A stretch of 64,000 bases of DNA. Origin: Clostridium sp. chh4-2 (GTDB lineage: Bacteria; Bacillota; Clostridia; Lachnospirales; Lachnospiraceae). The notes below the pieces were generated by a model, which saw only the letters and a program-made list of their open reading frames with translations, ran no database searches and was not told where the DNA came from. How positions within the stretch are numbered: the first letter of the stretch is position 1; each line of letters starts with the position of its first letter. The stretch is from NCBI RefSeq assembly GCF_002899675.1, contig NZ_PKUU01000001.1:344428-408427 (forward strand), written 5' to 3'. Positions 17,202-25,501 of the stretch are shown one piece after another. The translations under genes were made by a program, and so were the position numbers.

Positions 17202-17253
17202 AAACAGGGGTTTTATGGGAACGAAACGGCTCGTTTCCATAAAACCCCTGTTT
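17202..17253 (-). terminator. 17-bp perfect stem-loop after the sensor kinase gene
   Basis: Perfect arms AAACAGGGGTTTTATGG (17202-17218) and its complement (17237-17253), loop of 18 bases. It begins 17 bases downstream of the histidine kinase stop on the minus strand and ends in a short T-rich run. It probably separates regulator transcripts from transporter transcripts. Confidence 0.7.
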
Positions 17254-17269
17254 TCATCTGCTTCAATTT

Positions 17270-18562
17270 TCAGGAAACCAATACCCCAATGGTGATATAG
17301 GCGATTCCATTCAGTTGATCATTGCCGGTAATAATCTTTCCTCCATGCCGTTCCACAATCTGACGGACATTATATAGGCCATAACCGTGCCCGGCTTCCC
17401 TTTTCGTTGACCAGCCCCGCCGGAACATCTGGATAAACTCCATATTGGATAGAGCCGGGTGCGGGTTCAAAACAGAAAACCGGAGGCCGTCTGCCTCCTC
17501 TTCTGCTCTGGCATACAACACATCTCCGGGTGCTGCTGCCTCGATGGCGTTGTCCAGCAAAATGGCAATCACCTCCACCCAGTCGGCCTCAGATAAGGAA
17601 CGGCGGAGAAATGCACCTGCAATCGTCATTTCCACACGAACCTGTTTTAATTCCGCCTGCTTCATTTTTCCAAACAACAGCCCGCTGATCACTTTACTGT
17701 CGCATTTTAATAATTCCTTATCCGCGCCGTCCAGTCTTACATTTTGAAGCAGAGATGTCATCGCTTCCTGTGCTTCCTGTAAATCATGTGCAGTGGAAAC
17801 CGCTGCTGCAACCGCCATCATCTGATTGTTAAAATCATGTTGACGTGCCCGCACCTGTTCAATCAGTTCTTCCACCAGAGGAAGATACTGCTCCAATGTC
17901 GCAGTCCGCCGCTGTTCCTGTATACGGTACTGGCGAAGGAGCAGGACAATACCATCGCAAACTGCCAGCAGCCCCACCACCCCCACCGTTGCAGGCAGCC
18001 ACCTAAGCATGGCAGAAACGTCAAATCGGAACAGAAGCAGATGCAGCAAAAGCAGCAGCGCCGTATTGCTGCACACCATACAGATAACGGTATCCCCGTC
18101 TGCCAGCCTGTCCTTCATCCATCCAAGCACCCCCGTGCCCCAAAGCGCCAGCCAAAGGCAGAGCGGTAATACCCGGCCTACATAGAGAAACCACACGGGC
18201 TCCGTCAGGCTGCATAGGGCAAGGATCAGTAAACAGAGTTCCCTCAGCAAAAGGTACAGCGCAAAGGCTGCAATCGTACCGAAGAGCGTATGTCCCTCGC
18301 TCTTTTGAAACCACAGACTGTTTAATAACAACACGCCGAGGAAAAAAAACAGAAACGCGACGATATGATCCACAGGGAATACGGCATATGCAATTTCGGT
18401 GTCGTGATCCCCAAGGCCAAGGCGGGAAAGCAGGCAGATGCCGGCAAACAATACCGGGAGCAACCGATCCGGTTTTCCCCTGGATTGTCCCAACAGAGCA
18501 AGGCTGCAAAGGTATAAAAGAAGCCCGTCCAAAGCACTTTGGATTAAAATGGAAACCGTCAT
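17270..18562 (-). CDS. GHKL-type sensor histidine kinase
   Basis: A 430-aa AgrC/NatK-like sensor kinase. About six to seven N-terminal hydrophobic segments (1-215) form the membrane sensor. The cytoplasmic part has the phosphoacceptor region ARQHDFNNQ (His about 240), the N-box LLDNAIEAA (about 338-346) and the G-box GHGYGLYNVRQIVERHGG (about 393-410). It overlaps the response regulator stop by 4 bases. It probably senses an extracellular peptide or antimicrobial and phosphorylates the LytTR regulator. The signal is unknown. Confidence 0.88.
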   Translation of the reverse strand: MTVSILIQSALDGLLLYLCSLALLGQSRGKPDRLLPVLFAGICLLSRLGLGDHDTEIAYAVFPVDHIVAFLFFFLGVLLLNSLWFQKSEGHTLFGTIAAFALYLLLRELCLLILALCSLTEPVWFLYVGRVLPLCLWLALWGTGVLGWMKDRLADGDTVICMVCSNTALLLLLHLLLFRFDVSAMLRWLPATVGVVGLLAVCDGIVLLLRQYRIQEQRRTATLEQYLPLVEELIEQVRARQHDFNNQMMAVAAAVSTAHDLQEAQEAMTSLLQNVRLDGADKELLKCDSKVISGLLFGKMKQAELKQVRVEMTIAGAFLRRSLSEADWVEVIAILLDNAIEAAAPGDVLYARAEEEADGLRFSVLNPHPALSNMEFIQMFRRGWSTKREAGHGYGLYNVRQIVERHGGKIITGNDQLNGIAYITIGVLVS

Positions 18563-19284
18563 GGCTGTTCACGCTCAAACACTGCTTTCTGGTATTTCTC
18601 ACCAATCGGGATTGCTGTTTGGCATTCCTTTAAGTAAAGCAGGCGGTTTGCCTTGTCGATTTTATAAATATGAACCGGATTGACCAAAAAGCTCTTATGG
18701 CATTGCAGCAGCCTGTTCTGCGGCACCATGTCCAGCAACCGGGAAAGGCTATAACCAGAAATCTGATCTGTTACTTCACCTCCGCCATTTTTTGCCGTAT
18801 GGATTAAAAGCCTTTTTCCAAAAGATTCAATATAGAGAATATTTCTTATTTCATATTCAAACAGAAACTGCTTTTGCTCAATCCGGAGGATTTCCGGGGC
18901 TGCCTGCATCTGTGCCCCCATCTCAAGAGCCGCTTGAAATGTCTTTTGAAATTCAATCTCCGTGAAAGGCTTTACCAGAAAATCGTAGCATTTGATTTCC
19001 CGATAGGCTGACAACTCCTCCCCGGCCAGCTCCGTGGTAAAAAGGATGGGTGTAAACCGATATTCCGGCATAGAGCGCAGCTGCCTTGCCAGTTCCGTTC
19101 CCCGATAATCCAAAAGCTGTATATCTAAAATAAATAAATCAACCTTGCTTTTCACTGCATAGGAAAGAGCATCGGCAGCCTTAGCAAATGCAACAAGTTC
19201 GTGCTCAAATGAGATTTTTTCAATATGACGGCGTATGAGTACAACTGCGCCCGGCTCGTCTTCAACTAATAATATAAGTCCCAT
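18559..19284 (-). CDS. LytTR-family response regulator
   Basis: A 241-aa two-component response regulator. The receiver domain (1-120) has acidic residues VEDEP, phosphoacceptor Asp54 in LFILDIQLL, and Lys in FLVKPFTE. The C-terminal LytTR DNA-binding domain (about 140-238) shows IRNILYIESFGKRLLIHT, LQCHKSFLVNPVHI and a final GEKYQKAVF. It is encoded just upstream of, and overlapping, the kinase. The likely targets are its own operon and the ABC genes downstream. Confidence 0.9.
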   Translation of the reverse strand: MGLILLVEDEPGAVVLIRRHIEKISFEHELVAFAKAADALSYAVKSKVDLFILDIQLLDYRGTELARQLRSMPEYRFTPILFTTELAGEELSAYREIKCYDFLVKPFTEIEFQKTFQAALEMGAQMQAAPEILRIEQKQFLFEYEIRNILYIESFGKRLLIHTAKNGGGEVTDQISGYSLSRLLDMVPQNRLLQCHKSFLVNPVHIYKIDKANRLLYLKECQTAIPIGEKYQKAVFEREQP

Positions 19285-19312
19285 AGGCCGCCTCCCTTCT
19301 TTCCGGCGTTTC

Positions 19313-19882
19313 TTACTCCGCTAAATCATTTTCACAAGCCCTCATCGCCTGCAGAGTCTTGTCCAACAGCTCATCCAAACTCCATCCCAGCTGCTCTGCC
19401 CCCTCTTTTATCACATCGCGGGAGCATCCGGCTGCGAAACGTTTATCCTTAAATTTCTTTTTCAAACTGGACAATTCCATATCCTGTACGCTTTTAGACG
19501 GCCGCATTCTGGCAGCGGCTCCGATCAGCCCGGTCAGTTCGTCCGAAGCGAACAGCACTTTTTCCATCTCATGTTCCGGCTTCACATCGGAGCAAAGTCC
19601 GTAGCCGTGACTGCATATGGCGTGGATCATATCTTCCCCCACACCGCCTTCTTTCAAAAGTTCCGGAGCTTTTTTACAGTGTTCTTCCGGATACAGTTCA
19701 AAATCGATATCATGAAGAAGTCCGACAGTTCCCCAAAATTCTTCTTCCTCTCCATATCCCAGTTCCCTGGCAAACCATTTCATAACGCCTTCCACGGTCC
19801 GGCCGTGTAAAATATGAAACGGCTCTTTGTTGTACTTCTTTAATAATTCCAGTGCTTCCTCACGGCTTAAATTACTCTTCAT
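19313..19882 (-). CDS. HD-domain phosphohydrolase-like protein
   Basis: A 189-aa soluble protein with HD-superfamily metal ligands: HGRTVEGVMKWFARELG (first His), then GLLHDIDFELYPEEH (HD pair, about residues 55-56) and AICSHGYG (later His). Such proteins are predicted metal-dependent phosphohydrolases; substrate unknown. GATAAGGAGAGAG precedes the start. The large fold-back element 19929-20173 ends 46 bases upstream of the start, separating it from the ABC exporters on the same strand. It ends 29 bases before the LytTR gene, so partial co-transcription with that system is possible. Confidence 0.75.
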   Translation of the reverse strand: MKSNLSREEALELLKKYNKEPFHILHGRTVEGVMKWFARELGYGEEEEFWGTVGLLHDIDFELYPEEHCKKAPELLKEGGVGEDMIHAICSHGYGLCSDVKPEHEMEKVLFASDELTGLIGAAARMRPSKSVQDMELSSLKKKFKDKRFAAGCSRDVIKEGAEQLGWSLDELLDKTLQAMRACENDLAE

Positions 19883-19928
19883 TTTTCTCTCTCCTTATCC
19901 TGAATTTCTATTTTTAGACGTCTCTATT

Positions 19929-20173
19929 GATTCGGGTGTCAAAAGGTCTTGCCCCTGCAAATTGTCTGAATTGTTTGCATGTGCAGGAATTTAGGAATCC
20001 TTAGACTGCCGGATTTTGCGCTGAGACGAAAATGACAGCATGTCTGAGCGCAGCGAGTTCTGCATTTTCGTCTCGCTTTTAGCAAAATTCGGCGGTCTTA
20101 GGATTCCTTAATTCCGAACCCTGACAAACAATTCAGACAATTTGCAGGGGCAAGACCTTTTGACACCTGAATC
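19929..20173. repeat. Fold-back element A, 245 bp intergenic palindrome
   Basis: The two ends (19929-19977 and 20125-20173) are inverted copies matching at 48 of 49 positions. The pairing continues inward with small interruptions (for example GGAATCCTTAGAC against TAAGATTCC-type pairing, then GAGACGAAAATG with its complement) to a loop around 20040-20060 (TGTCTGAGCGCAGCGAG). The whole unit can form one long hairpin. It lies 2 bases after an ABC exporter stop and shortly before the HD gene. No ORF is present. It resembles elements at 59271 and 59911 in architecture. Confidence 0.85.
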
Positions 20174-20175
20174 CT

Positions 20176-21966
20176 CTATTCAAACTGCGCCTGATACATC
20201 TGATAATAAAATCCCTTTTTCTCCATCAGTTTCTGATGATTTCCCTGCTCCACCACGTCTCCGTTGTTCACCACCAAAATTAAATCGGCATCCCGTATGG
20301 TGGACAGCCTGTGAGCGATCACAAAACAGGTTTTTCCTGCCATCAGCCTTCTCATGGCCTGTTGAATACGTATCTCGGTCCGCGTATCCACGTTCGAAGT
20401 GGCTTCGTCCAGAATCAGCATTCTGGCATCTAAAAGCATGGCCCTGGCTATAGTAAGAAGCTGCTTCTGCCCCTTGGAAACATTGGTTCCGTCCTCGTTC
20501 AATATGGTATCATAGCCCTGAGGCAAATGTTTAATAAATGAATGGATGCGGGCCGCTTTTGCAGCTTCGATAACCTCTTCTTTAGAAGCCCCCGCCTTTC
20601 CATAAGCCAGATTTTCATAAATCGTTCCATGAAACAGCCAGGTATCCTGCAAAACCATGGCATAGGACTTTCTCAGGCTCTTTCTGGTAACCCCTCTGAT
20701 GTCTTTTCCATCCACGGTAATCGTCCCCGAATCCACATCGTAAAAGCGCATCAGCAGGTTAATTAATGTGGTTTTTCCGGCTCCCGTGGGGCCTACTATT
20801 GCGATCAGCCGGCCCGGTTCCGTCTTTAATGAAAGATCATGGATGATGGTATGTTCCTTATCATATCCGAAATTAATATGCTGAAGCTCTACTTCACCAT
20901 TCACATGTTCCAGCTCCTTTGCCCCCTCACAGTCTTCCGGCTCAGGCAGTTCATCAATCAGGATAAAGATGCGTTCCGCAGCGGCTAACGACGACTGCAG
21001 CTCCCCAATAATGTTGGCCGCCTCATTAATCGGACCTGAAAACTTCCTGGAATACAGCACAAAGGAGGAAATATTTCCGATGGACATCTGGCCGGCCAGA
21101 TACAGCAAAGCGCCAAATACACTGATCAATGACAGCGACAGGTTGTTGATAAAGTTAACGGTTGGCCCTACCACGCTTCCGTAATATTCCGCCCTGTAAT
21201 AAGCTTCTACCGCATTATAATTGACTTCGGAAAACTGGTTTAACGTATTTTGTTCCTGGGCATATGCTTTCAGCGTCTTCTGCCCGCTGATCATCTCCTC
21301 CACAAACCCGTTCAGGTATCCGATGGTTCTGGACCGTTCCCTAAACAGAGGGCGCGTCTTTCCCGTAATAAATTTCGTCCAAAAGATAGAGAGCGGTACC
21401 GTAAATGCAAACACCAGTACCAGCCTGGGAGAAATCATCACCATCATGGAAAATGCTCCGATTACCGTGATAAATGTGGTGGCAATCTGGATCAAATCAC
21501 TGGAAAGCGACGTATTAACCGTATCAATATCATACGAAATCCGGCTGATAATATCTCCTGTCTGGTGGATATCGAAAAATCCCACCGGAAGGCTGAGCAG
21601 CCGGTCAAAAACATCTTTTCTCATCTGGTAAACCACTTTTTTACTGATTGTCAGCATTAAAACAGACAGCAGGTAGGATAAAGCCGCAGAAGCCACATAA
21701 AATCCGGCCATCCATGCCGCATAATAAAAGACCCGGTCAAATTCCACCGACCCTTTTCCCGGCTCAATCGCATCGATCGCATATCCCGACAGCATGGGGC
21801 CGATCAGAGCAAACAGGTTGCTGCCCACAGTCAGCAAAATTGCTAAAAACAACAGCCATTTGTATCGGAACAGATATTTTCCAAGTCTGGAAAGCGTATA
21901 TTGTTTCGGCTTTTTCAGCCGGTTGTCTTCAACTTTTCCATCAAAACTCACTTTATTTCTCGCCAT
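20176..21966 (-). CDS. ABC exporter half-transporter (degenerate-signature partner), pair 2
   Basis: A 596-aa half exporter: six membrane helices (about 35-330) and a C-terminal ATPase. I chose ATG 21966 (MARNKVSFDGK), which follows GGAGGG; an upstream frame from 21990 has no good site. Walker A is GPTGAGKTTL, Walker B has the catalytic Glu (MLILDEATSNVD), and the switch His is in IAHRLST. The signature is VSKGQKQ instead of LSGGQ. The neighbour 22021-23733 has the reverse pattern, so the two probably form an asymmetric heterodimer with one active ATP site, like LmrCD or BmrCD. Likely a drug or lipid exporter; substrate unknown. Confidence 0.9.
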   Translation of the reverse strand: MARNKVSFDGKVEDNRLKKPKQYTLSRLGKYLFRYKWLLFLAILLTVGSNLFALIGPMLSGYAIDAIEPGKGSVEFDRVFYYAAWMAGFYVASAALSYLLSVLMLTISKKVVYQMRKDVFDRLLSLPVGFFDIHQTGDIISRISYDIDTVNTSLSSDLIQIATTFITVIGAFSMMVMISPRLVLVFAFTVPLSIFWTKFITGKTRPLFRERSRTIGYLNGFVEEMISGQKTLKAYAQEQNTLNQFSEVNYNAVEAYYRAEYYGSVVGPTVNFINNLSLSLISVFGALLYLAGQMSIGNISSFVLYSRKFSGPINEAANIIGELQSSLAAAERIFILIDELPEPEDCEGAKELEHVNGEVELQHINFGYDKEHTIIHDLSLKTEPGRLIAIVGPTGAGKTTLINLLMRFYDVDSGTITVDGKDIRGVTRKSLRKSYAMVLQDTWLFHGTIYENLAYGKAGASKEEVIEAAKAARIHSFIKHLPQGYDTILNEDGTNVSKGQKQLLTIARAMLLDARMLILDEATSNVDTRTEIRIQQAMRRLMAGKTCFVIAHRLSTIRDADLILVVNNGDVVEQGNHQKLMEKKGFYYQMYQAQFE

Positions 21967-22020
21967 ATTTCCCTCCACAATCCCATACAATTGTCCACAT
22001 GTTAACCGGCATTTTCACCC

Positions 22021-23733
22021 CTATGCCGCTCCCATCTGAGAGTTGCTGATCTCCTGATAGATCTGACAGCTCTTCATCAGCTCTTCATGTGTTCCGTAGG
22101 CAACCGCTTTGCCGTCTTCCAGAACGAGAATATGATCGGAATGCATGATGGAACTGATTCTCTGCGCCACAATCACACAGGTGGTATCGGAAAAATGATC
22201 CCGTATCTCCTTTCTCAGTGCCGCGTCCGTCTTATAATCCAGCGCGCTGGAAGAATCGTCCAGAATCAGAATCTTAGGATGGGCTGCCAGCGCTCTGGCA
22301 ATTAGTATCCTCTGCTTCTGGCCGCCACTTAAATTGGCCCCCTTAATATCCAGCATGCTTCTGATATCGCCGCCTTTCTGTGATACAAACTCCGTGGCTC
22401 TGGCATATAAAAGGGCTTCCTGAATCTGTGTTTCGTCCAGGTCCCTTCCCATATCCACATTTTCCAATATGCTTTTGGCAAATATCGCATCATTTTGGAA
22501 AACCACACCGAATTTCCGGCGCAGTTCTTCTAATCCCATGGTCTGAATCTTCTGTCCGTCAATCCAGATACTGCCCTGATCCACATCATAAAAACGCATC
22601 AGCAGATTCACAATGGTGGATTTTCCTGACCCGGTCTCCCCTATGATTCCCAGTGTTTCCCCTTTATTCAAACGGAAGCTGATATCTTCCAGATTGTTTT
22701 CCCCTTTATTATAAGAAAATGACACATGGTCAAATTCCACCATGCTGTCTCTTCTCTCCTCTGCGTCTGCCATCTCTTCCAAAAGCTCATCAGAGGCATC
22801 CAGAACAGCGACCACACGTTCCGCAGATGCCATTCCTTTAGAGATCATAACAAACATCCTGGAAATGGACATCATAGCGTTGAGGATAATCGTAAAATAC
22901 GTCATAAAAGCCAGAATCTTTCCCACCTGGGTCTCCCCCCGGTTTACAAGATAAGCTCCGGCCAAAATTACAAGTACCAATCCCAGATTCAGAATAACGT
23001 TCATGGACGGATTGATCACTGCGGATGTCATGCCCGCCTTTCTCTCCCGCTCCACTACGGTCTGATTGATTTCATCAAATCTTTCCCTCTCATAATCCCC
23101 TTTGGAAAGAGCCTTAATCACACGGATACCGGCAATGTCCTCCCGCACCAGGCGGACGAAATCATCCACGGCCAGCTGAAGCTTGGTGAACATAGGAACG
23201 CTCCGCTTGGTCACGATCACCATAACAAGAGCCAAAAGCGGCATTAAGCAGATCAAAATGGCGGAAAGGCGTGGTTCCAACGTCATGGTAACCACAATCC
23301 CTCCTGCCAGCAGAATGGGAGCCCTCACTCCCAATCTCTGTATCCTGGCGATCACCTGGTGAAGATTATAGGTATCGCTGGTTAAACGGGAGATCAGCGT
23401 TGGCTTGGAGAGATTATCCACCTGTCGTTCCGACAGATAGATAGTCTTTTCATACAGATCATACCGGATCACCTGCATCACATCGCTGGCCACTCTGGAA
23501 GCCATACGGTTCGCAATGATATTAAAGGACACCGCCATTATGGAACAGACGATCATAACGATTCCCCATAAGAAAATCTGTTTCTGCTTATGTCTTGGAG
23601 TTACAGTATCAATCATATAAGCCAGAATCCAAGGTATGCATAAATCCATCACCGTTCCGGTAAACTTTACTAAAAACCCAATTGACATTTTAAGATAATA
23701 CGGCTTTAAATACCCGGTAAGTATCCGTTTCAT
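22021..23733 (-). CDS. ABC exporter half-transporter (degenerate Walker B partner), pair 2
   Basis: A 570-aa half exporter beginning MKRILTGYLKPYYLKM. Six membrane helices are followed by an ATPase with Walker A GETGSGKSTI, a canonical signature NLSGGQKQR, and Walker B ILILDDSSSALD in which the catalytic Glu is replaced by Asp. The switch position is Gln (IVAQRISS) instead of His. These losses complement the intact Glu and His of the product of 20176-21966. It is separated from that gene by 54 bases and from the upstream pair by 27 bases, so all four exporters are probably one operon. Confidence 0.9.
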   Translation of the reverse strand: MKRILTGYLKPYYLKMSIGFLVKFTGTVMDLCIPWILAYMIDTVTPRHKQKQIFLWGIVMIVCSIMAVSFNIIANRMASRVASDVMQVIRYDLYEKTIYLSERQVDNLSKPTLISRLTSDTYNLHQVIARIQRLGVRAPILLAGGIVVTMTLEPRLSAILICLMPLLALVMVIVTKRSVPMFTKLQLAVDDFVRLVREDIAGIRVIKALSKGDYERERFDEINQTVVERERKAGMTSAVINPSMNVILNLGLVLVILAGAYLVNRGETQVGKILAFMTYFTIILNAMMSISRMFVMISKGMASAERVVAVLDASDELLEEMADAEERRDSMVEFDHVSFSYNKGENNLEDISFRLNKGETLGIIGETGSGKSTIVNLLMRFYDVDQGSIWIDGQKIQTMGLEELRRKFGVVFQNDAIFAKSILENVDMGRDLDETQIQEALLYARATEFVSQKGGDIRSMLDIKGANLSGGQKQRILIARALAAHPKILILDDSSSALDYKTDAALRKEIRDHFSDTTCVIVAQRISSIMHSDHILVLEDGKAVAYGTHEELMKSCQIYQEISNSQMGAA

Positions 23734-23760
23734 GTATCCACCCCTTTTTAATTAAGTCCC

Positions 23761-25500
23761 CTAAACTGCAAACTGGCTATTATACAGCTCTGCATAAAAG
23801 CCCTTCTTCTCCAATAAAGTTTCGTGTGTCCCCTGTTCAATAATATGACCGTCTTTCATAACCAGAATCATATCCGCTTCTCTGATGGTGGACAGACGGT
23901 GGGCTACAATAAAGCTGGTTCTGCCCTTCATCATCTTGGCAAATGCCTGCTGGATCATGACTTCGGTTCTGGTATCGATAGAGGATGTGGCCTCATCGAG
24001 GATCAGCATAGGCGGAAGACAAAGCATAACTCTGGCAATACATAAAAGCTGTTTCTGCCCCTGTGATAAATTGCCGCCGTCTTCCGAAATAACGGTGTCA
24101 TATCCGTTTGGCATACGCTTAATGAAGCTGTGCGCATGTGCTTCTTTTGCCGCCCTTATGATCTCTTCTTCCGATGCTTCCGGTTTTCCATAGGCAATAT
24201 TTTCGCGGATCGTTCCCGACTTGAGCCATGTTTCCTGGAGCACCATGCCGTAATTGGTTCTCAGGCTTTTTCTGGTCAGATGGCGGATATCATAGCCGGT
24301 AACCTTAATGGAGCCCGAATCCACATCATAGAAACGCATCAGCAGATTGATAACCGTCGTCTTTCCGCAGCCGGTAGGGCCTACGATTGCGATTCTCTGT
24401 CCCGGCTTCACTTCCAGGTTTAAGTCTTCAATCAGGGACACCTCAGGGCTGTAGGAAAAATAAACCTGATCCAGCTTCACGCTGCCGTCCACTTCCTTTA
24501 AATCCACCGCATCCTCTGCATCCTCAATAATCGTTTTTTCATCGATCAGTTCAAATACCCTGGATGCGGACGCCAAAGCGTTCTGCAGCTCCGTCACCAC
24601 CCCGGAAATCTCGTTAAACGGTTTTGTGTACTGGTTTGCATAGCTTAAAAAGCAGGAAAGCTGGCCTACCGACAGCATTCCGCGCACCGCTGCAAAAGCC
24701 CCCACGATTCCCACGCTGGCATACACTAATCCATTGACAAACCGGGTGGCCGGATTGGTGATGGAGGAAAAAAAGATCGCTTTTAAACTGCACGCTCTCA
24801 AGCGCTCATTAATCTCTTCGAATTCTTTCTGTGCCTCCTGTTCATGGCCAAATGCCTGAACAATCTTCTGGTTTCCCAGCATCTCGTCCACCAGAGAAGT
24901 CATCTCTCCTCTTGTTTCCGACTGGAGCCGGAACATAGTAAATGTTTTTTTCGCAATAAAAGCCGCCACAAATAAGGATACCGGAGTCACCAAAACCACC
25001 ACTAAAGTGATCAGGGGATTGACGGAAAGCATGAATCCCAAGGTTCCTAAAATGGTGAGCACACCGGTAAACAGCTGGGTGAATCCCATCAAAAGTCCCT
25101 CTGAAAACTGATCGATATCAGCAATAATCCTGCTTATAATATCTCCGTACTGATGGGAATCCACGTATTTTAAAGGCAGCACCTCGAGATGGTTAAATGC
25201 CTTTGTTCGGATATCTTTTACCACGCGGTAAGTTATCTGGTTATTAATGTGGTTCATCAGCCATTGGGACAATGCGGTAATAAGGATTACGCACCCGATC
25301 TTTTTCAGAATTACAAGCAGCCCTGCAAAGTCTACCTGCCCCGGCCCGACAATTAAATCCACGCCCTGACCTACCAGGATCGGAGCGTAAAGGGTGGTTG
25401 CCACCGTGATGGCCGCTAGGACGATGGATGCCGCAACTCCCCATTTATACTGGCTGATATAGGATAATACCCGCTTTAATGTTGATTTGTATTTTTTCAT
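23761..25500 (-). CDS. ABC exporter half-transporter (degenerate-signature partner), pair 1
   Basis: A 579-aa half exporter. ATG 25500 (MKKYKSTLKRVLSY) lies 1 base after the stop of the preceding gene and follows GAGGTGGG, so I prefer it to a frame opening at 25557. It has Walker A GPTGCGKTTV, Walker B MLILDEATSSID with the catalytic Glu, and switch His in VAHRLST. The signature is LSQGQKQ, where LSGGQ is expected. It therefore supplies the catalytic Walker site, while its partner 25502-27232 supplies the good signature. Strong similarity in layout to the second pair suggests duplication of a heterodimer. Confidence 0.9.
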   Translation of the reverse strand: MKKYKSTLKRVLSYISQYKWGVAASIVLAAITVATTLYAPILVGQGVDLIVGPGQVDFAGLLVILKKIGCVILITALSQWLMNHINNQITYRVVKDIRTKAFNHLEVLPLKYVDSHQYGDIISRIIADIDQFSEGLLMGFTQLFTGVLTILGTLGFMLSVNPLITLVVVLVTPVSLFVAAFIAKKTFTMFRLQSETRGEMTSLVDEMLGNQKIVQAFGHEQEAQKEFEEINERLRACSLKAIFFSSITNPATRFVNGLVYASVGIVGAFAAVRGMLSVGQLSCFLSYANQYTKPFNEISGVVTELQNALASASRVFELIDEKTIIEDAEDAVDLKEVDGSVKLDQVYFSYSPEVSLIEDLNLEVKPGQRIAIVGPTGCGKTTVINLLMRFYDVDSGSIKVTGYDIRHLTRKSLRTNYGMVLQETWLKSGTIRENIAYGKPEASEEEIIRAAKEAHAHSFIKRMPNGYDTVISEDGGNLSQGQKQLLCIARVMLCLPPMLILDEATSSIDTRTEVMIQQAFAKMMKGRTSFIVAHRLSTIREADMILVMKDGHIIEQGTHETLLEKKGFYAELYNSQFAV

Positions 25501-25501
25501 C

